Origin: Clostridiaceae bacterium
GTDB lineage: Bacteria; Bacillota; Clostridia; Lachnospirales; Lachnospiraceae
Length of the DNA stretch: 64,000 nt
Reading direction: 5' to 3'
NCBI GenBank assembly: GCA_009911305.1
Contig: QXXC01000017.1
Span: 17,842 to 81,841 of the forward strand
Under the pieces are notes generated by a model that was given only the letters and a program-made list of their open reading frames with translations, had not been told where the DNA came from and did no database searches. The number at the start of each line of letters is the position of its first letter. Position 1 is the first letter of the stretch. This document shows positions 7,677-16,084 of this stretch, piece by piece. A program made the position numbers and the translations under genes.

Positions 7677-9956
7677 ATGAGGCAGCGAAAAAGGACGGCC
7701 GTATGGCTTTTCTGTATGCTCTTTATAATCGCCGCAGGAGTCTGGAGTGGTGGCAGCCGGGCTCTTGCGGGGTGGATCGAAACGCCGGAATTCCGTTTTA
7801 TGGAGGAGGACGGCAGCTTCAAGAAGGAAGAGTGGTATCAGAGCGAGAGCGGGGACTGGTACTATTTTGACGAAAACGGGCGGATGGCGACCGGGTTTTA
7901 CCGCTTCGGGGATGGGAGAACCTTCTTTTTCAACAGCGACGGCGCGCGGGAAACGGGCCTGATACGGGTGGACGGCCGTGCCTATTTTTTTGATGAAAAC
8001 GGCGTCATGGTCGTGGGGAAGGCTGTGGTGAACGGGACGCAGTATGAATTTACGGCAGAGGGGCTTTTGGATCCCTCGATCCGCGTTCCGGCTGTGAAAT
8101 GGTATGCGCTGGAGGATGGGGTAATCCCGGAACGGAACCGCCATTTTAACGCAAACGGCAGCGAGAGCTTCCACCTTCCGGCCTGGGGGATGCTGGCTCT
8201 TGGCCTTCTTCTGCTGACAGCGGGCAGGAAACGACAGGACAGGGCGGAGCTGTTTTTCCTGTATACAGCGGTTCTGTTTGCCAGCGCGCCTCTGTTTCTG
8301 CCTTATCTGATCCGGGGACATGACATGCGCTTCCACTTAAACCGCATACTGGGAATCCGGGATTCCCTGGAACAGGGGATGTTTCCGGTGCGCCTCAACA
8401 GCTTTTCTTTTAACGGCTTCGGCTACGGAGAGCCGGTATTTTACCCGAACCTGTTCGTATATATCCCGGCTCTTCTGATGAAGGCCGGGATACCGATGGT
8501 AGGCGCCGTGCAGCTATGGCTCATGCTCTGCAATGCAGGGACGGCGGCGATCATGTATTTCTCAGCCGGCCGCCTGTTCCGCTCCCGGACAGCCGGGTGC
8601 TTTTGCAGTATTTTGTATACACTGGGAATCTACCGGCTGGGCAACTGCTACACCCGCGCGGCATATGGAGAACTTCTGGCAATGATGTTCCTGCCGCTCG
8701 TGATATATGGTTTTTACGAGGTCTTTTTCGGGAAAGAGAAGAATTGGAAGCTTCTCACGATCGGCCTGACCGGCGTTGTGCAGAGCCATATCATCAGCGC
8801 CGTGCTGACAGCGGCCCTTTGCACCGCCGGCGGCCTCGTCTGCATCCGGCGGATCCTAAGCAGGGAGCGCTTTGCTGCGCTTACAAAGGCACTTGTGTTT
8901 ACGATCTGCCTCAATCTCTGGTTCCTGATCCCCCTTGTGGATTACATGGGCGCGGGACTCAACTTAGACGCGCTGCAGTTTCAGGCGGATAAGTGTGCAC
9001 TGACGCTGTCCAAGCTGTTAGAGCTGTTTCCTATCGCTATGGGAGCGACGCCGTCCATTGACTACGGGGCCAGGGATTCCATGGCCTTAACCCTGGGCTT
9101 CCCGGTTCTGGCCGCCGCCGGCCTGCTGATGTTTCAGTGGATACAGCAGAAAAAAGAAGGGGCAGGAGAGCAGGGGGAAAAAGAGGACGGAAACGGGCGC
9201 GCGGCGCATGCGGCCTGGCGTCTGGCGCTCCTGTTCCTTCTGATTGGAAGCGCGGCTGCCTTTGCTTCCCTGGCGCTGTTTCCGTGGAAATATCTGATGC
9301 AGTTTGGATGGTTCCGTCTGGCCGCCTCCTATATCCAGTTCCCCTGGCGTCTGGTCGGCGTGGCGCTGTGCTTTCTCTCCATGGCCGGCGGCTATGCCGT
9401 CAGCCGCCAGTGGGCAGATGCGCGCCGCTTCCGGGCCGCCGGCGTGCTTTTGGCGGTCTCTGTCCTCGTTTCGCAGCATTTCCTGGACGGTTTTTACCAG
9501 CACCAGGATTATTACTGGACGGAAAGAGACGTCAACAGCATGATTGAGCAGCAGGAATACCTCTATCCCGAAACAGACCGCTCGATCGCGTGGGGACGGG
9601 AGCTGCCCAAAGGGGAGCATGTGCAGATCCTCTCCTCCGTGAAGAACGGCCTTTCCGTCCGGTTTGCCTATGACGCGCAGAAGGTAAAGGAGCAGGAGGG
9701 CTATGCGGATCTGCCGCTGTTTTACTATCCCGGCTACCATGCGGTAAACGCAGACGGCAGCCCGCTTCCGGTGGTCCGCTCCGGGGACGGCCTGGCTCGC
9801 GTTCTCTTTGCAGGGGGAAGCACGGGAGAGATCCATGTGTTTTACAGGGAAAGAAGGCTGTGGAGGCTGTGTGAAATCCTTTCCGGGGGAGCGCTTGGGC
9901 TGTTTGCGCTTCTTTTCGTGAGGGACGTAAGAAAGAAAAAAGACAGATATGTATAA
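7677..9956 (+). CDS. Polytopic YfhO/GT-C-like membrane protein with N-terminal choline-binding-like repeats
   Basis: This 759-residue protein begins with a signal or anchor helix (residues 8-30). About 100 residues of CW/choline-binding-like repeats follow (GDWYYFDENGRMATGFYRF, RTFFFNSDG, RAYFFDENGVMVVGKAV). From about residue 165 it becomes a multi-spanning membrane protein with roughly ten helices and the loop sequence LIRGHDMRFHLNRI. That segment and the later soluble part resemble the YfhO/6-pyruvoyl-tetrahydropterin-synthase-related membrane family and GT-C glycosyltransferases. YfhO works with a GtrB-like enzyme in Bacillus and Listeria to glycosylate lipoteichoic acid, and a GtrB-like gene follows here, so a role in extracytoplasmic glycosylation is a reasonable inference. 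The fusion of a wall-binding module to this membrane family is unusual. The ATG at 7677 has GAAGGGA upstream. Confidence 0.75.
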   Translation: MRQRKRTAVWLFCMLFIIAAGVWSGGSRALAGWIETPEFRFMEEDGSFKKEEWYQSESGDWYYFDENGRMATGFYRFGDGRTFFFNSDGARETGLIRVDGRAYFFDENGVMVVGKAVVNGTQYEFTAEGLLDPSIRVPAVKWYALEDGVIPERNRHFNANGSESFHLPAWGMLALGLLLLTAGRKRQDRAELFFLYTAVLFASAPLFLPYLIRGHDMRFHLNRILGIRDSLEQGMFPVRLNSFSFNGFGYGEPVFYPNLFVYIPALLMKAGIPMVGAVQLWLMLCNAGTAAIMYFSAGRLFRSRTAGCFCSILYTLGIYRLGNCYTRAAYGELLAMMFLPLVIYGFYEVFFGKEKNWKLLTIGLTGVVQSHIISAVLTAALCTAGGLVCIRRILSRERFAALTKALVFTICLNLWFLIPLVDYMGAGLNLDALQFQADKCALTLSKLLELFPIAMGATPSIDYGARDSMALTLGFPVLAAAGLLMFQWIQQKKEGAGEQGEKEDGNGRAAHAAWRLALLFLLIGSAAAFASLALFPWKYLMQFGWFRLAASYIQFPWRLVGVALCFLSMAGGYAVSRQWADARRFRAAGVLLAVSVLVSQHFLDGFYQHQDYYWTERDVNSMIEQQEYLYPETDRSIAWGRELPKGEHVQILSSVKNGLSVRFAYDAQKVKEQEGYADLPLFYYPGYHAVNADGSPLPVVRSGDGLARVLFAGGSTGEIHVFYRERRLWRLCEILSGGALGLFALLFVRDVRKKKDRYV

Positions 9957-9995
9957 GACGGCGTGGATGATTTTCATATACGATCCAATTTCAGC

Positions 9996-10024
9996 TTGCG
10001 CCCCCGGACATCTGATGCTATGCT
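9996..10024 (+). promoter_or_regulatory. Possible promoter upstream of the GtrB-like gene
   Basis: TTGCGC (9996-10001), a 17-base spacer and TATGCT (10019-10024). Both boxes are imperfect, so this is tentative. Confidence 0.3.
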
Positions 10025-10157
10025 ATAGGAAACGGCAAAATCATCTGTCTCTACTTATTATTAAGGAAATGATGCCGGATCGCATTATATGAGACCAGAG
10101 CGTGTTAAAAAAACATTCCCACCATCGGCACGCTCTGCCACACAGGAGGAACAGGGT

Positions 10158-11126
10158 TTGAAGCAGATTTCAATTCTGGTTCCCTGCTACAATGAGGAGG
10201 AGAACATCCGCCCCTTTTGGGAGGAGATCCGCCGCGTGTTCAGGGAATTTTTTTCGGAACATTACACGCTGGAGCTGCTGTACATCGACGACGGCTCCAG
10301 GGACGGGACGCTGGAGCGGATCCGAGAGCTGGCAGAGGAGGATCCGGATGTAAAATACCTATCCTTTTCCAGAAATTTCGGAAAGGAGGCGGCCCTCTAC
10401 GCGGGCCTTGAGCATGCCTCCGGCGACTATGTGGCAGTGATGGACGTGGATCTGCAGGATCCGCCCTCCCTGCTCCCGGAGATGGCAGAGGCGCTGGAAT
10501 CAGGCGAATACGACGTGGCGGCGACGCGCAGGGAGGACCGGAAGGGGGAGCCGCCGGTGCGCTCCTTTTTTGCCCGTTTATTTTACCGCCTGATCCGGAA
10601 GATATCGGATGTGGACATCGTGGACGGGGCCAGGGATTTCCGGCTGATGACGCGGCAGTACGTGGAAAGCCTTCTGGAGCTTAAGGAATACAACCGCTTT
10701 TCAAAAGGGCTCTTTGGCTGGGTGGGCTACCGGGTCAAATGGATTGCCTATGAGAACATTAAACGGGAAAAGGGGAGCACGAAGTGGTCGTTCTGGAAGC
10801 TCTTTTTATACAGCATCGACGGGATCGTGGCGTTCTCGGTGGTTCCGGCCGTGATGGCGGCCGCATTCGGCGCAGTGTTCTGCGTGGCGGCCTTTTTATT
10901 CCTGTTTGTGGTCTTTGTCAGGGCTATGATTTACGGCGACCCCGTGGCCGGGTGGCCGTCCCTGGTGTGCATCATCCTCTTTGTGTCCGGGATCCAGTTT
11001 TTCTTTATGGGCGTGCTGGGAGAGTACATGGCCAAGACCTATATGGAGGTCAAGAGACGCCCTGTGTACCTGTGCAGGGAGTCCAATCTGGAGCCCGTAA
11101 AAGGAGAGAAGGAGAGGCTTACATGA
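10158..11126 (+). CDS. GtrB/DPM1-like polyprenyl-phosphate glycosyltransferase (GT2)
   Basis: The protein (322 residues) carries a GT-A domain with SILVPCYNEEENI at its N-terminus, IDDGSRDGT, the metal-binding DVDLQDPP motif and the family's KGSTKWSFWKL segment. Two C-terminal membrane helices follow (about residues 225-290). Enzymes of this type load a sugar from a nucleotide donor onto undecaprenyl phosphate at the inner membrane face for use by a membrane glycosyltransferase outside. The preceding YfhO-like protein is a plausible partner. I chose the TTG at 10158 because AGGAGG is 8 bases upstream and the protein then starts at the conserved strand; an ATG at 10089 would add 23 poorly conserved residues. 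Confidence 0.85.
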   Translation: MKQISILVPCYNEEENIRPFWEEIRRVFREFFSEHYTLELLYIDDGSRDGTLERIRELAEEDPDVKYLSFSRNFGKEAALYAGLEHASGDYVAVMDVDLQDPPSLLPEMAEALESGEYDVAATRREDRKGEPPVRSFFARLFYRLIRKISDVDIVDGARDFRLMTRQYVESLLELKEYNRFSKGLFGWVGYRVKWIAYENIKREKGSTKWSFWKLFLYSIDGIVAFSVVPAVMAAAFGAVFCVAAFLFLFVVFVRAMIYGDPVAGWPSLVCIILFVSGIQFFFMGVLGEYMAKTYMEVKRRPVYLCRESNLEPVKGEKERLT

Positions 11127-11173
11127 CAGGGAAAAAGCCGCTTCGGAACCGTCCGGGCATCTTTTGCATATGA
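11123..11173 (+). pseudogene. Short coupled ORF after the GtrB-like gene, possible gene remnant
   Basis: An ATG overlaps the preceding stop as ATGA, as in coupled genes, but the frame closes after 16 residues (MTGKKPLRNRPGIFCI). GtrB genes are often followed by a membrane partner such as GtrA, so this may be the first codons of a deleted gene. It could equally be chance; I see no matching downstream frame. Confidence 0.25.
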
Positions 11174-11317
11174 TGTAGCAGACCGGTATTGCCGCCGGGC
11201 TGCGCTGTGACAGATAAACATAAATGGCGCTGTCCGCAAACCGTCAGGCATGTGTGCAGCATGCCGCCCGGCGCGTCTGGCGAACCGTTCATTCGTGAAG
11301 ATTTCACAAATCCGCAC

Positions 11318-11346
11318 TTGACCATTCTGGAAGGTTTTGCTATAGT
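11318..11346 (+). promoter_or_regulatory. Extended -10 promoter of the chemoreceptor gene
   Basis: TTGACC (11318-11323), a 17-base spacer and TATAGT (11341-11346), with TG one base before the -10 box. It leaves a leader of about 245 bases before the ATG at 11600. Confidence 0.75.
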
Positions 11347-11373
11347 AGATAGGGTAAGACGAGAGTGTTTTTG

Positions 11374-11500
11374 GTTACTGTCCACATCCTGTACCCCGGT
11401 TTGTATGCAGTAACACGCTTCATAACGCACAGAACTATTAAAAACTGTCAAAAGTGCGGTTTTGTGTTACTTCCCTCGGGGGGGGGGGTTTTTGTAAATG
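11374..11500 (+). repeat. Dispersed intergenic element, divergent copy A, inside the chemoreceptor leader
   Basis: The segment opens with GTTACTG (11374-11380) paired to CAGTAAC (11408-11414). It continues with CACGC, GCACA, GCGGTTT and CTCGGG in the same order as the reverse complement of 32366-32529. The G11 tract lies exactly where the other copies read CGGGTTTT. I see no known riboswitch fold in the remaining leader, and no gene in 11174-11317. Confidence 0.55.
11478..11488 (+). repeat. Poly-G tract G11 in the chemoreceptor 5' leader
   Basis: Eleven consecutive G, about 130 bases after the predicted transcript start and 110 bases before the start codon. Confidence 0.95.
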
Positions 11501-11599
11501 TGAATTTACAGATAATTCCCCATAGTGATTGGAGTCTGGATCGTAACATGCTTACACTCCAAAGACCATCTAAGTAATTGCAAGAAGGGGAAGGGTGAT

Positions 11600-13390
11600 A
11601 TGAAGAAAAAAATCAAGTCGATCCGAAGTCAGATCATATCAGGATACAGCAAAGTGATCCTGGTTATGTGCCTGTTGGTGGCAGTCTCTCTGATTTCACT
11701 GACGCGGGTGAGCCGGGATTACCATGTGGTATCCAATAACCGGAACAATCAGGCGGATACGCAGTCAGCGCTTGCCAAGCATTATGAATGGCTGGAGATG
11801 TATACGGAGAGCATCCAGAAGGGAACAGAGTTCGGGGGGAGCCTGGACTATAACACGTGTCTTCTGGGAAAATGGCTGGCCGGCGCCAGTTCAAAGGATC
11901 TGTCGGACGCAGTGATCCGGGAGACCCTGGATTCGCTGATAGGGCCTCACCAGAGGATGCACACACAGGCAGCCGATATTCTGACGCTTGCAAAGACGGA
12001 TAAAGACGCTGCATACGCGCAGTTTGAAGAACAGATTAAGCCTCTGACCGCGCAGGTTATCGAGGGACTCGGCGCCATCTCAAACCGGTATCAGCAGATC
12101 GCAAATGAGACGTCCGAAGAGCTGGATCGCCTGATCCTGATAATGATTGTGCTGAATATTGTGAGCGCCCTGCTTGGTTTTTTGCTGGCGGTATTCTACG
12201 GAAACCGCTCGTCAAAGCAGATCTCCCGACCGATTACCGCAGTGGCGGAGTGGTCGGAGCGGCTTTCAGAGGGCGCGGATCAGATTGAATTTGACAAGAA
12301 GATCCTGGCGGGCAATGAGGAGAATGAGATCGGCTCCATGATCCACTCATTTGAGCGCATGGTGGACAGCATCCACCAGAATGTGGAGGTGGTAAAGCGT
12401 CTCGCCCAGGGCGATATGACGGTGTTTGTCAATATCCGTTCACAGGATGACTCGCTCGGAAAAAATCTGTACCATCTGGTGCAGTCCAATGACTTTATGT
12501 TTGCCAAGATCATCCGCATCGCGATGTCTGTCGCGTCCGCGTCGCAGAACATTGCCAATGCAAGCCAGATGCTGGCAGACACGGCTTCCAGGCAGGCGGA
12601 TGCCGTGCGTGAGCTGAACGCCTCCACGGATGAGACGAGATCGCTTGTAAATGAAAATGCGAAGCAGATGGCTCAGGCGACCGAGCTGTCCCAGTCGATG
12701 CGCCGCGATATGGAGGAGAGCAACCACAAGATGAGCCTGCTCGTCGAGTCAGTGGATGAGATCAATAAGTCCTCCCAGAAGATCGCGAATGTAATCAAGC
12801 TGATTGATGATATCGCCTTCCAGACGAATATCCTCGCCTTAAATGCAGCGGTGGAGGCCGCCCGCGCCGGAGAGGCCGGAAAGGGCTTTGCAGTGGTTGC
12901 GGATGAGGTGCGTGTGCTGGCGCTTAAGAGCGCGGAGGCGGCGAATGAGAGCAAGGTGCTGATTGAGGCCACGATGAAGGCGACAAAGGATGGAAGCCAG
13001 ACGAGTTCGGAGGCATTTAAAACCTTCCAGCACATTGTCGCCGATCTGGATCAGATCAGCGATACGATTTCCAACATCTCCAGCTCCTCCAACAAGCAGG
13101 AGGAGGCGATCTCGCGCATTCACACACAGGTCGGCCTGATCAATGATTCGATCACCGCGAATCTGTCGGTGAACCAGGAGGCGGCTTCCGCGAGCAGCGA
13201 GATGAGGGAGAATGCAAGGCTTCTTGAGGAAGAGATGAACCAGTTCAATCTTCGCCAGAGAACGATGGGCCACGCCTATATTCCGCCCGAAAAGCGGGGA
13301 GACGAGGCGTTTATCCGCGAGGCGAACGAGAACTACCAGAAAGCGCTTCAGAGAAACGTCGATCAGTCCCTTGGAAGGGAACAGCTATAA
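11600..13390 (+). CDS. Methyl-accepting chemotaxis protein with an extracytoplasmic CZB-type zinc domain
   Basis: This 596-residue chemoreceptor has two membrane helices (about 19-36 and 178-200) enclosing a small outside sensor, then a HAMP-like region. The cytoplasmic signalling hairpin carries the classical tip [22 protein letters not shown] and [12 protein letters not shown]. The sensor holds the CZB (chemoreceptor zinc-binding) pattern: KHYEW with His61, NTCLLGKW with Cys87, and GPHQRMH with His117 and His121, the three-His one-Cys zinc site known for this family. CZB domains usually sit at the cytoplasmic C-terminus, so an external position is less common. I chose the ATG at 11600 ([11 protein letters not shown]) because AAGGGTGAT precedes it; the in-frame ATG at 11525 would put 25 extra residues before the first helix. 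Transcription ends at a strong terminator. Confidence 0.93.
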   Translation: MKKKIKSIRSQIISGYSKVILVMCLLVAVSLISLTRVSRDYHVVSNNRNNQADTQSALAKHYEWLEMYTESIQKGTEFGGSLDYNTCLLGKWLAGASSKDLSDAVIRETLDSLIGPHQRMHTQAADILTLAKTDKDAAYAQFEEQIKPLTAQVIEGLGAISNRYQQIANETSEELDRLILIMIVLNIVSALLGFLLAVFYGNRSSKQISRPITAVAEWSERLSEGADQIEFDKKILAGNEENEIGSMIHSFERMVDSIHQNVEVVKRLAQGDMTVFVNIRSQDDSLGKNLYHLVQSNDFMFAKIIRIAMSVASASQNIANASQMLADTASRQADAVRELNASTDETRSLVNENAKQMAQATELSQSMRRDMEESNHKMSLLVESVDEINKSSQKIANVIKLIDDIAFQTNILALNAAVEAARAGEAGKGFAVVADEVRVLALKSAEAANESKVLIEATMKATKDGSQTSSEAFKTFQHIVADLDQISDTISNISSSSNKQEEAISRIHTQVGLINDSITANLSVNQEAASASSEMRENARLLEEEMNQFNLRQRTMGHAYIPPEKRGDEAFIREANENYQKALQRNVDQSLGREQL

Positions 13391-13433
13391 AAAGCAGCTC
13401 CGGAAGATGGACGGATACAGAAGCGTTTATATC

Positions 13434-13486
13434 AAAAAAGAATCCGGTAAAGCGCGCCGCCGGCGCGCTTTACCGGATTCTTTTTT
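13434..13486. terminator. Strong bidirectional terminator between convergent genes
   Basis: A perfect stem of about 25 bases (AAAAAAGAATCCGGTAAAGC and onwards, GC-rich near the loop) with A6 before and T6 after. It can stop both the chemoreceptor transcript and the minus-strand transcript from 13530. Confidence 0.95.
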
Positions 13487-13529
13487 GATGCCTCTGCCTG
13501 CGCGTCCGGATGAACGCACCGCGCGGCGT

Positions 13530-13967
13530 TCAGTCTGCCGCCGCTTTGTCCAGGGCGCGTTTTACCGCGTTGACAAGGGCCTGTGAGGTGTAAAGGCTGC
13601 CCTCCGGATAAGAGAGGTTCTCTAAGGACTGGGCGGCCACGATCTGATCTGCCAGAGAGGCCGCGGCCGGCGCCATCAGAGGGTACATGGTTTCCACCGC
13701 ATCGCTTAAGCTGGTTACGGAGACGGCCCGGATGGAGCCTGCGTCCACCGCGACCTCCACATTCACATTTTGGCTGCCCAGGACCAGGCAGGCGCTGTAG
13801 ACGCCCGGTATGTAGGAAACGCTGTCCGCCGCGGCTGCCGCCGCTTCCTTTTTAGGGCGGAACATGATGAAAAACAGGGTGATCAGAAGAATGCCCAGGC
13901 CAATAAAAATGGCGGTATAAATAATTTCCTTCATGCGCAGCACGACGATTTTTGTTTTTGAGCTCAT
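13530..13967 (-). CDS. Small membrane-anchored protein with an FMN-binding-like domain
   Basis: The 145-residue product has an N-terminal membrane helix (residues 15-35), a short Ala-rich linker and an external domain (IPGVYSACLVLGSQNVNVEV, then RAVSVTSLSDAVETMYPLM) that resembles the FMN-binding fold seen in RnfG-type and related proteins. I do not see the Thr motif that would indicate a covalent flavin, so the function is open. The ATG at 13967 directly follows the T run of a terminator hairpin whose G-rich arm is the only nearby ribosome binding site. An ATG at 13934 would remove 11 residues. Confidence 0.6.
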   Translation of the reverse strand: MSSKTKIVVLRMKEIIYTAIFIGLGILLITLFFIMFRPKKEAAAAAADSVSYIPGVYSACLVLGSQNVNVEVAVDAGSIRAVSVTSLSDAVETMYPLMAPAAASLADQIVAAQSLENLSYPEGSLYTSQALVNAVKRALDKAAAD

Positions 13968-14020
13968 AAAAAAGCCCCCCGGTTTTATTTAATACAATCT
14001 ATTACCGGGGAGGCTTTTTT
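13968..14020. terminator. Terminator of the ychF transcript, likely bidirectional
   Basis: A stem of 16-17 bases with one mismatch (AGCCCCCCGGT with ACCGGGGAGGCT), flanked by A6 and T6. For the minus strand it follows ychF. Its G-rich arm overlaps the likely ribosome binding site of the 13967 gene, so that gene may be read only on run-through or from a promoter I cannot see. Confidence 0.85.
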
Positions 14021-14080
14021 ATGCACAGACCTGCGCGGGAACCGTTTGGGGATATGGGGGCGGCGCCGTGCGCGCATCCG

Positions 14081-15178
14081 TTATACATTGAAGCGGAAGA
14101 GCACCACGTCCCCGTCCTTTACGACATACTCCTTACCCTCCATGCGGACCAGGCCTTTTTCCCTTGCGGCCGCATAGGAACCGCAGTCTAAAAGATCCTG
14201 GTAATTGACGACCTCAGCCTTGATAAAGCCCCTCTCAAAGTCCGAATGGATCTTCCCCGCAGCCTGCGGGGCCTTTGTGCCCACGCGGATGGTCCAGGCT
14301 CTTGTCTCCTTTTCCCCTGCGGTCAAGTAACTGATGAGGCCCAGGAGGCGGTAGCTGGCGGCGATCAGCTTTTCAAGGCCTGATTCGGCCAGTCCCAGAT
14401 CCTCTAAAAACATCTTTTTTTCTTCCTCGTCAAGCTCCGCGATCTCCTGCTCAATCTGGGCGCAGATGACAAAGACCTCGCTGCCGTTTTCGGCGGCAAA
14501 GGCGCGCACTTCTTTTACAAACGCATTGTCCGCCGCGTCGCCGGCCAGCTCGTCCTCTGCGACGTTCGCGGCAAAGATCACCGGCTTTGCGGTGAGCAGG
14601 TTTAAGGAATCGATAAACGCCGCCTCATCCTCGTCCGCCGCCTCATAGCCTTTTGCCAGCTTCCCGTCCTCAAGATGGGCGTAAAGAGCCTTTAAAACAG
14701 AGAGCTCTCTGGCGAGCGTTTTATTTCCCATGGCGCTTTTCGTGGTTTTGGCGATGCGGCGTTCCAGGATCTCCATGTCAGAGAAAATAAGCTCCAGGTT
14801 GATGGTTTCAATGTCGCGCAGCGGATCGACGCTTCCGTCCACGTGGATGACATTGGGATCCTCAAAGCAGCGCACGACATGCACGATCGCGTCCACCTCA
14901 CGGATATTGGAGAGAAACTGGTTGCCCAGGCCCTCGCCCCTGGAAGCGCCCTTTACAAGGCCGGCGATGTCCACAAATTCAATGACAGCCGGGGTGATCT
15001 TTTCGGAGTCATAGAGAGCGGAAAGACGCCCCAGCCGGGCATCCGGGACGGGCACGACGCCGACATTGGGATCAATGGTACAAAACGGATAATTGGCAGA
15101 TTCCGCGCCGGCCCTGGTCAGGGAGTTAAAAAGTGTGCTTTTGCCTACATTGGGCAGGCCTACGATTCCTAATTTCAT
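14081..15178 (-). CDS. ychF: Ribosome-binding OBG-type ATPase YchF
   Basis: YchF is a universally conserved Obg-family P-loop protein that prefers ATP and binds ribosomes. The 365-residue protein shows the P-loop GLPNVGKSTLFN (residues 6-17), ANYPFCTIDPN as switch I, DIAGLVKGASRGEGLGN (G3) and a C-terminal TGS-like domain with RAWTIRVGTKAPQAAGKIHSDFERGFIKAEV. The length is typical. AAAGGA lies 9 bases before the ATG. It is transcribed alone, with a terminator immediately downstream. Confidence 0.97.
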   Translation of the reverse strand: MKLGIVGLPNVGKSTLFNSLTRAGAESANYPFCTIDPNVGVVPVPDARLGRLSALYDSEKITPAVIEFVDIAGLVKGASRGEGLGNQFLSNIREVDAIVHVVRCFEDPNVIHVDGSVDPLRDIETINLELIFSDMEILERRIAKTTKSAMGNKTLARELSVLKALYAHLEDGKLAKGYEAADEDEAAFIDSLNLLTAKPVIFAANVAEDELAGDAADNAFVKEVRAFAAENGSEVFVICAQIEQEIAELDEEEKKMFLEDLGLAESGLEKLIAASYRLLGLISYLTAGEKETRAWTIRVGTKAPQAAGKIHSDFERGFIKAEVVNYQDLLDCGSYAAAREKGLVRMEGKEYVVKDGDVVLFRFNV

Positions 15179-15355
15179 GGCAGTTCATCCTTTCTGTTTT
15201 ATACAGCCAAATGTACAGCCGGGAGCAGTGCGGCTTGAGAAAAAAGCGGGGCCGCCGCCCGCGGCCGACGTATACAAGGATACCATAGAATGCAGGGAAA
15301 GAAAAGGGATTTGCATGGAATAAGACAAATTTTTGAGGGACTCTGCCGTCGCTTC

Positions 15356-15363
15356 TTGTCGAA
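15356..15363 (+). promoter_or_regulatory. Possible Spo0A box
   Basis: TTGTCGAA matches the Spo0A operator core and lies 20 bases upstream of the -35 box of the Spo0E-like gene. A single box is weak evidence on its own; the target gene makes it more plausible. Confidence 0.4.
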
Positions 15364-15382
15364 TAAAATCGGCCGAATTTGT

Positions 15383-15411
15383 TTGATTTTTGATGAATCA
15401 GGAATTAAAAT
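15383..15411 (+). promoter_or_regulatory. Promoter of the Spo0E-like gene
   Basis: TTGATT (15383-15388), a 17-base spacer and TAAAAT (15406-15411). It predicts a leader of about 170 bases before the ATG at 15589; nothing else recognisable lies in 15179-15588. Confidence 0.6.
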
Positions 15412-15588
15412 GATGGTATGCATCCGAGCAGCGCAGATATTGCCAGACATGCGCCGTTCATGGTAAATGCCGTGCCAGGAGAGACGAAAAGGAATGGGAG
15501 GGTGAATAAAAGCAGGCCGGACAGGAGGTGGTATTGCTCTTCGCAGTATCAGACATGGCAGCATTAACAAGAAGGAGAACAAACAGGT

Positions 15589-15744
15589 ATGACAAACGAA
15601 AAAGAAGTATTGATTCAGGAAATTGAAAACGCAAGGGAACGCTTGAATGCGAGTATTGATGGGAGAGAGGCTTATGGGACGATTTATCAGTGCAGCGTTG
15701 AGCTGGATCAACTTTTGAACAAATATCTTTTGGCTGAATTTTGA
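15589..15744 (+). CDS. Spo0E-like aspartyl-phosphate phosphatase family protein
   Basis: This 51-residue gene is too short for usual ORF cut-offs. It has AGGAG 11 bases upstream, begins MTNEKEVLIQEIENARERLN and carries the Spo0E helix-hairpin signature SVELDQLLNKYL (residues 36-47). Spo0E proteins dephosphorylate Spo0A-P in Bacillus and delay sporulation; many clostridial genomes hold several small paralogues whose targets are less certain. It has its own promoter, a possible Spo0A box and a terminator, so it is monocistronic. Family assignment is good; the precise target is inferred. Confidence 0.82.
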   Translation: MTNEKEVLIQEIENARERLNASIDGREAYGTIYQCSVELDQLLNKYLLAEF

Positions 15745-15781
15745 ACGGCATTGCATATTGATTACATACTCAGCAAAAGCG

Positions 15782-15818
15782 GGGATGGGAAAATACGAGG
15801 TATTTCCCGTCCTTTTTT
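15782..15818 (+). terminator. Rho-independent terminator after the Spo0E-like gene
   Basis: GGGATGGGAAAATAC pairs, with a small bulge, with GTATTTCCCGTCC; the loop is 3 bases and T6 follows. Confidence 0.8.
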
Positions 15819-15830
15819 ATTGCGAAAAGG

Positions 15831-15924
15831 GCGGTTTGGCGCCGTTTCTCCCGGGTTTTCTGTAACGTTCACTGCGCTGCACTCACAAAAAACGCCTTGC
15901 ATAGACGGGCGTGTGAACCGTAAC
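15831..15924 (+). repeat. Dispersed intergenic element, copy B
   Basis: About 90 bases (from GCGGTTTGGCGCC to GTGTGAACCGTAAC) match the reverse complement of 32366-32466 with scattered differences, including the shared core CACTCACAAAAAACGCC. The 5' hairpin part present in the other copies is missing. It sits between the Spo0E-like gene and mraZ, where no real gene is seen. Confidence 0.8.
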
Positions 15925-16000
15925 ACGCCTCCGGCCCGCGCGCAATATTTTTCAGAAAAATTCCTTGCTATTTCCGCCTATCTGTAATAAAATTAAGGTA

Positions 16001-16066
16001 CAGGTGGAGGAAAGTGGTGAAAAGTGGGTCTAAATGGTTCTGAATAGTTCCAAAGTGGAGTACAAT
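16001..16066 (+). promoter_or_regulatory. mraZ operator repeats and promoter
   Basis: Repeats of GTGG with A-rich spacers recur every 10 bases (16004, 16014, 16024, then ATGG at 16034), the arrangement bound by MraZ in other bacteria. A weak -35 (TTCTGA, 16038-16043), a 17-base spacer and TACAAT (16061-16066) follow. The layout suggests MraZ autoregulation of the division cluster. Confidence 0.7.
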
Positions 16067-16084
16067 AGATATTAGGTGATTGCG

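Noticed and set aside
15751..15987. 78-residue frame with GFSVTF and ALHSQKTP
   Set aside because: It is the translation of dispersed element copy B; the similar translation of copy C on the other strand shows DNA repeat homology rather than a gene, and no ribosome binding site is seen.
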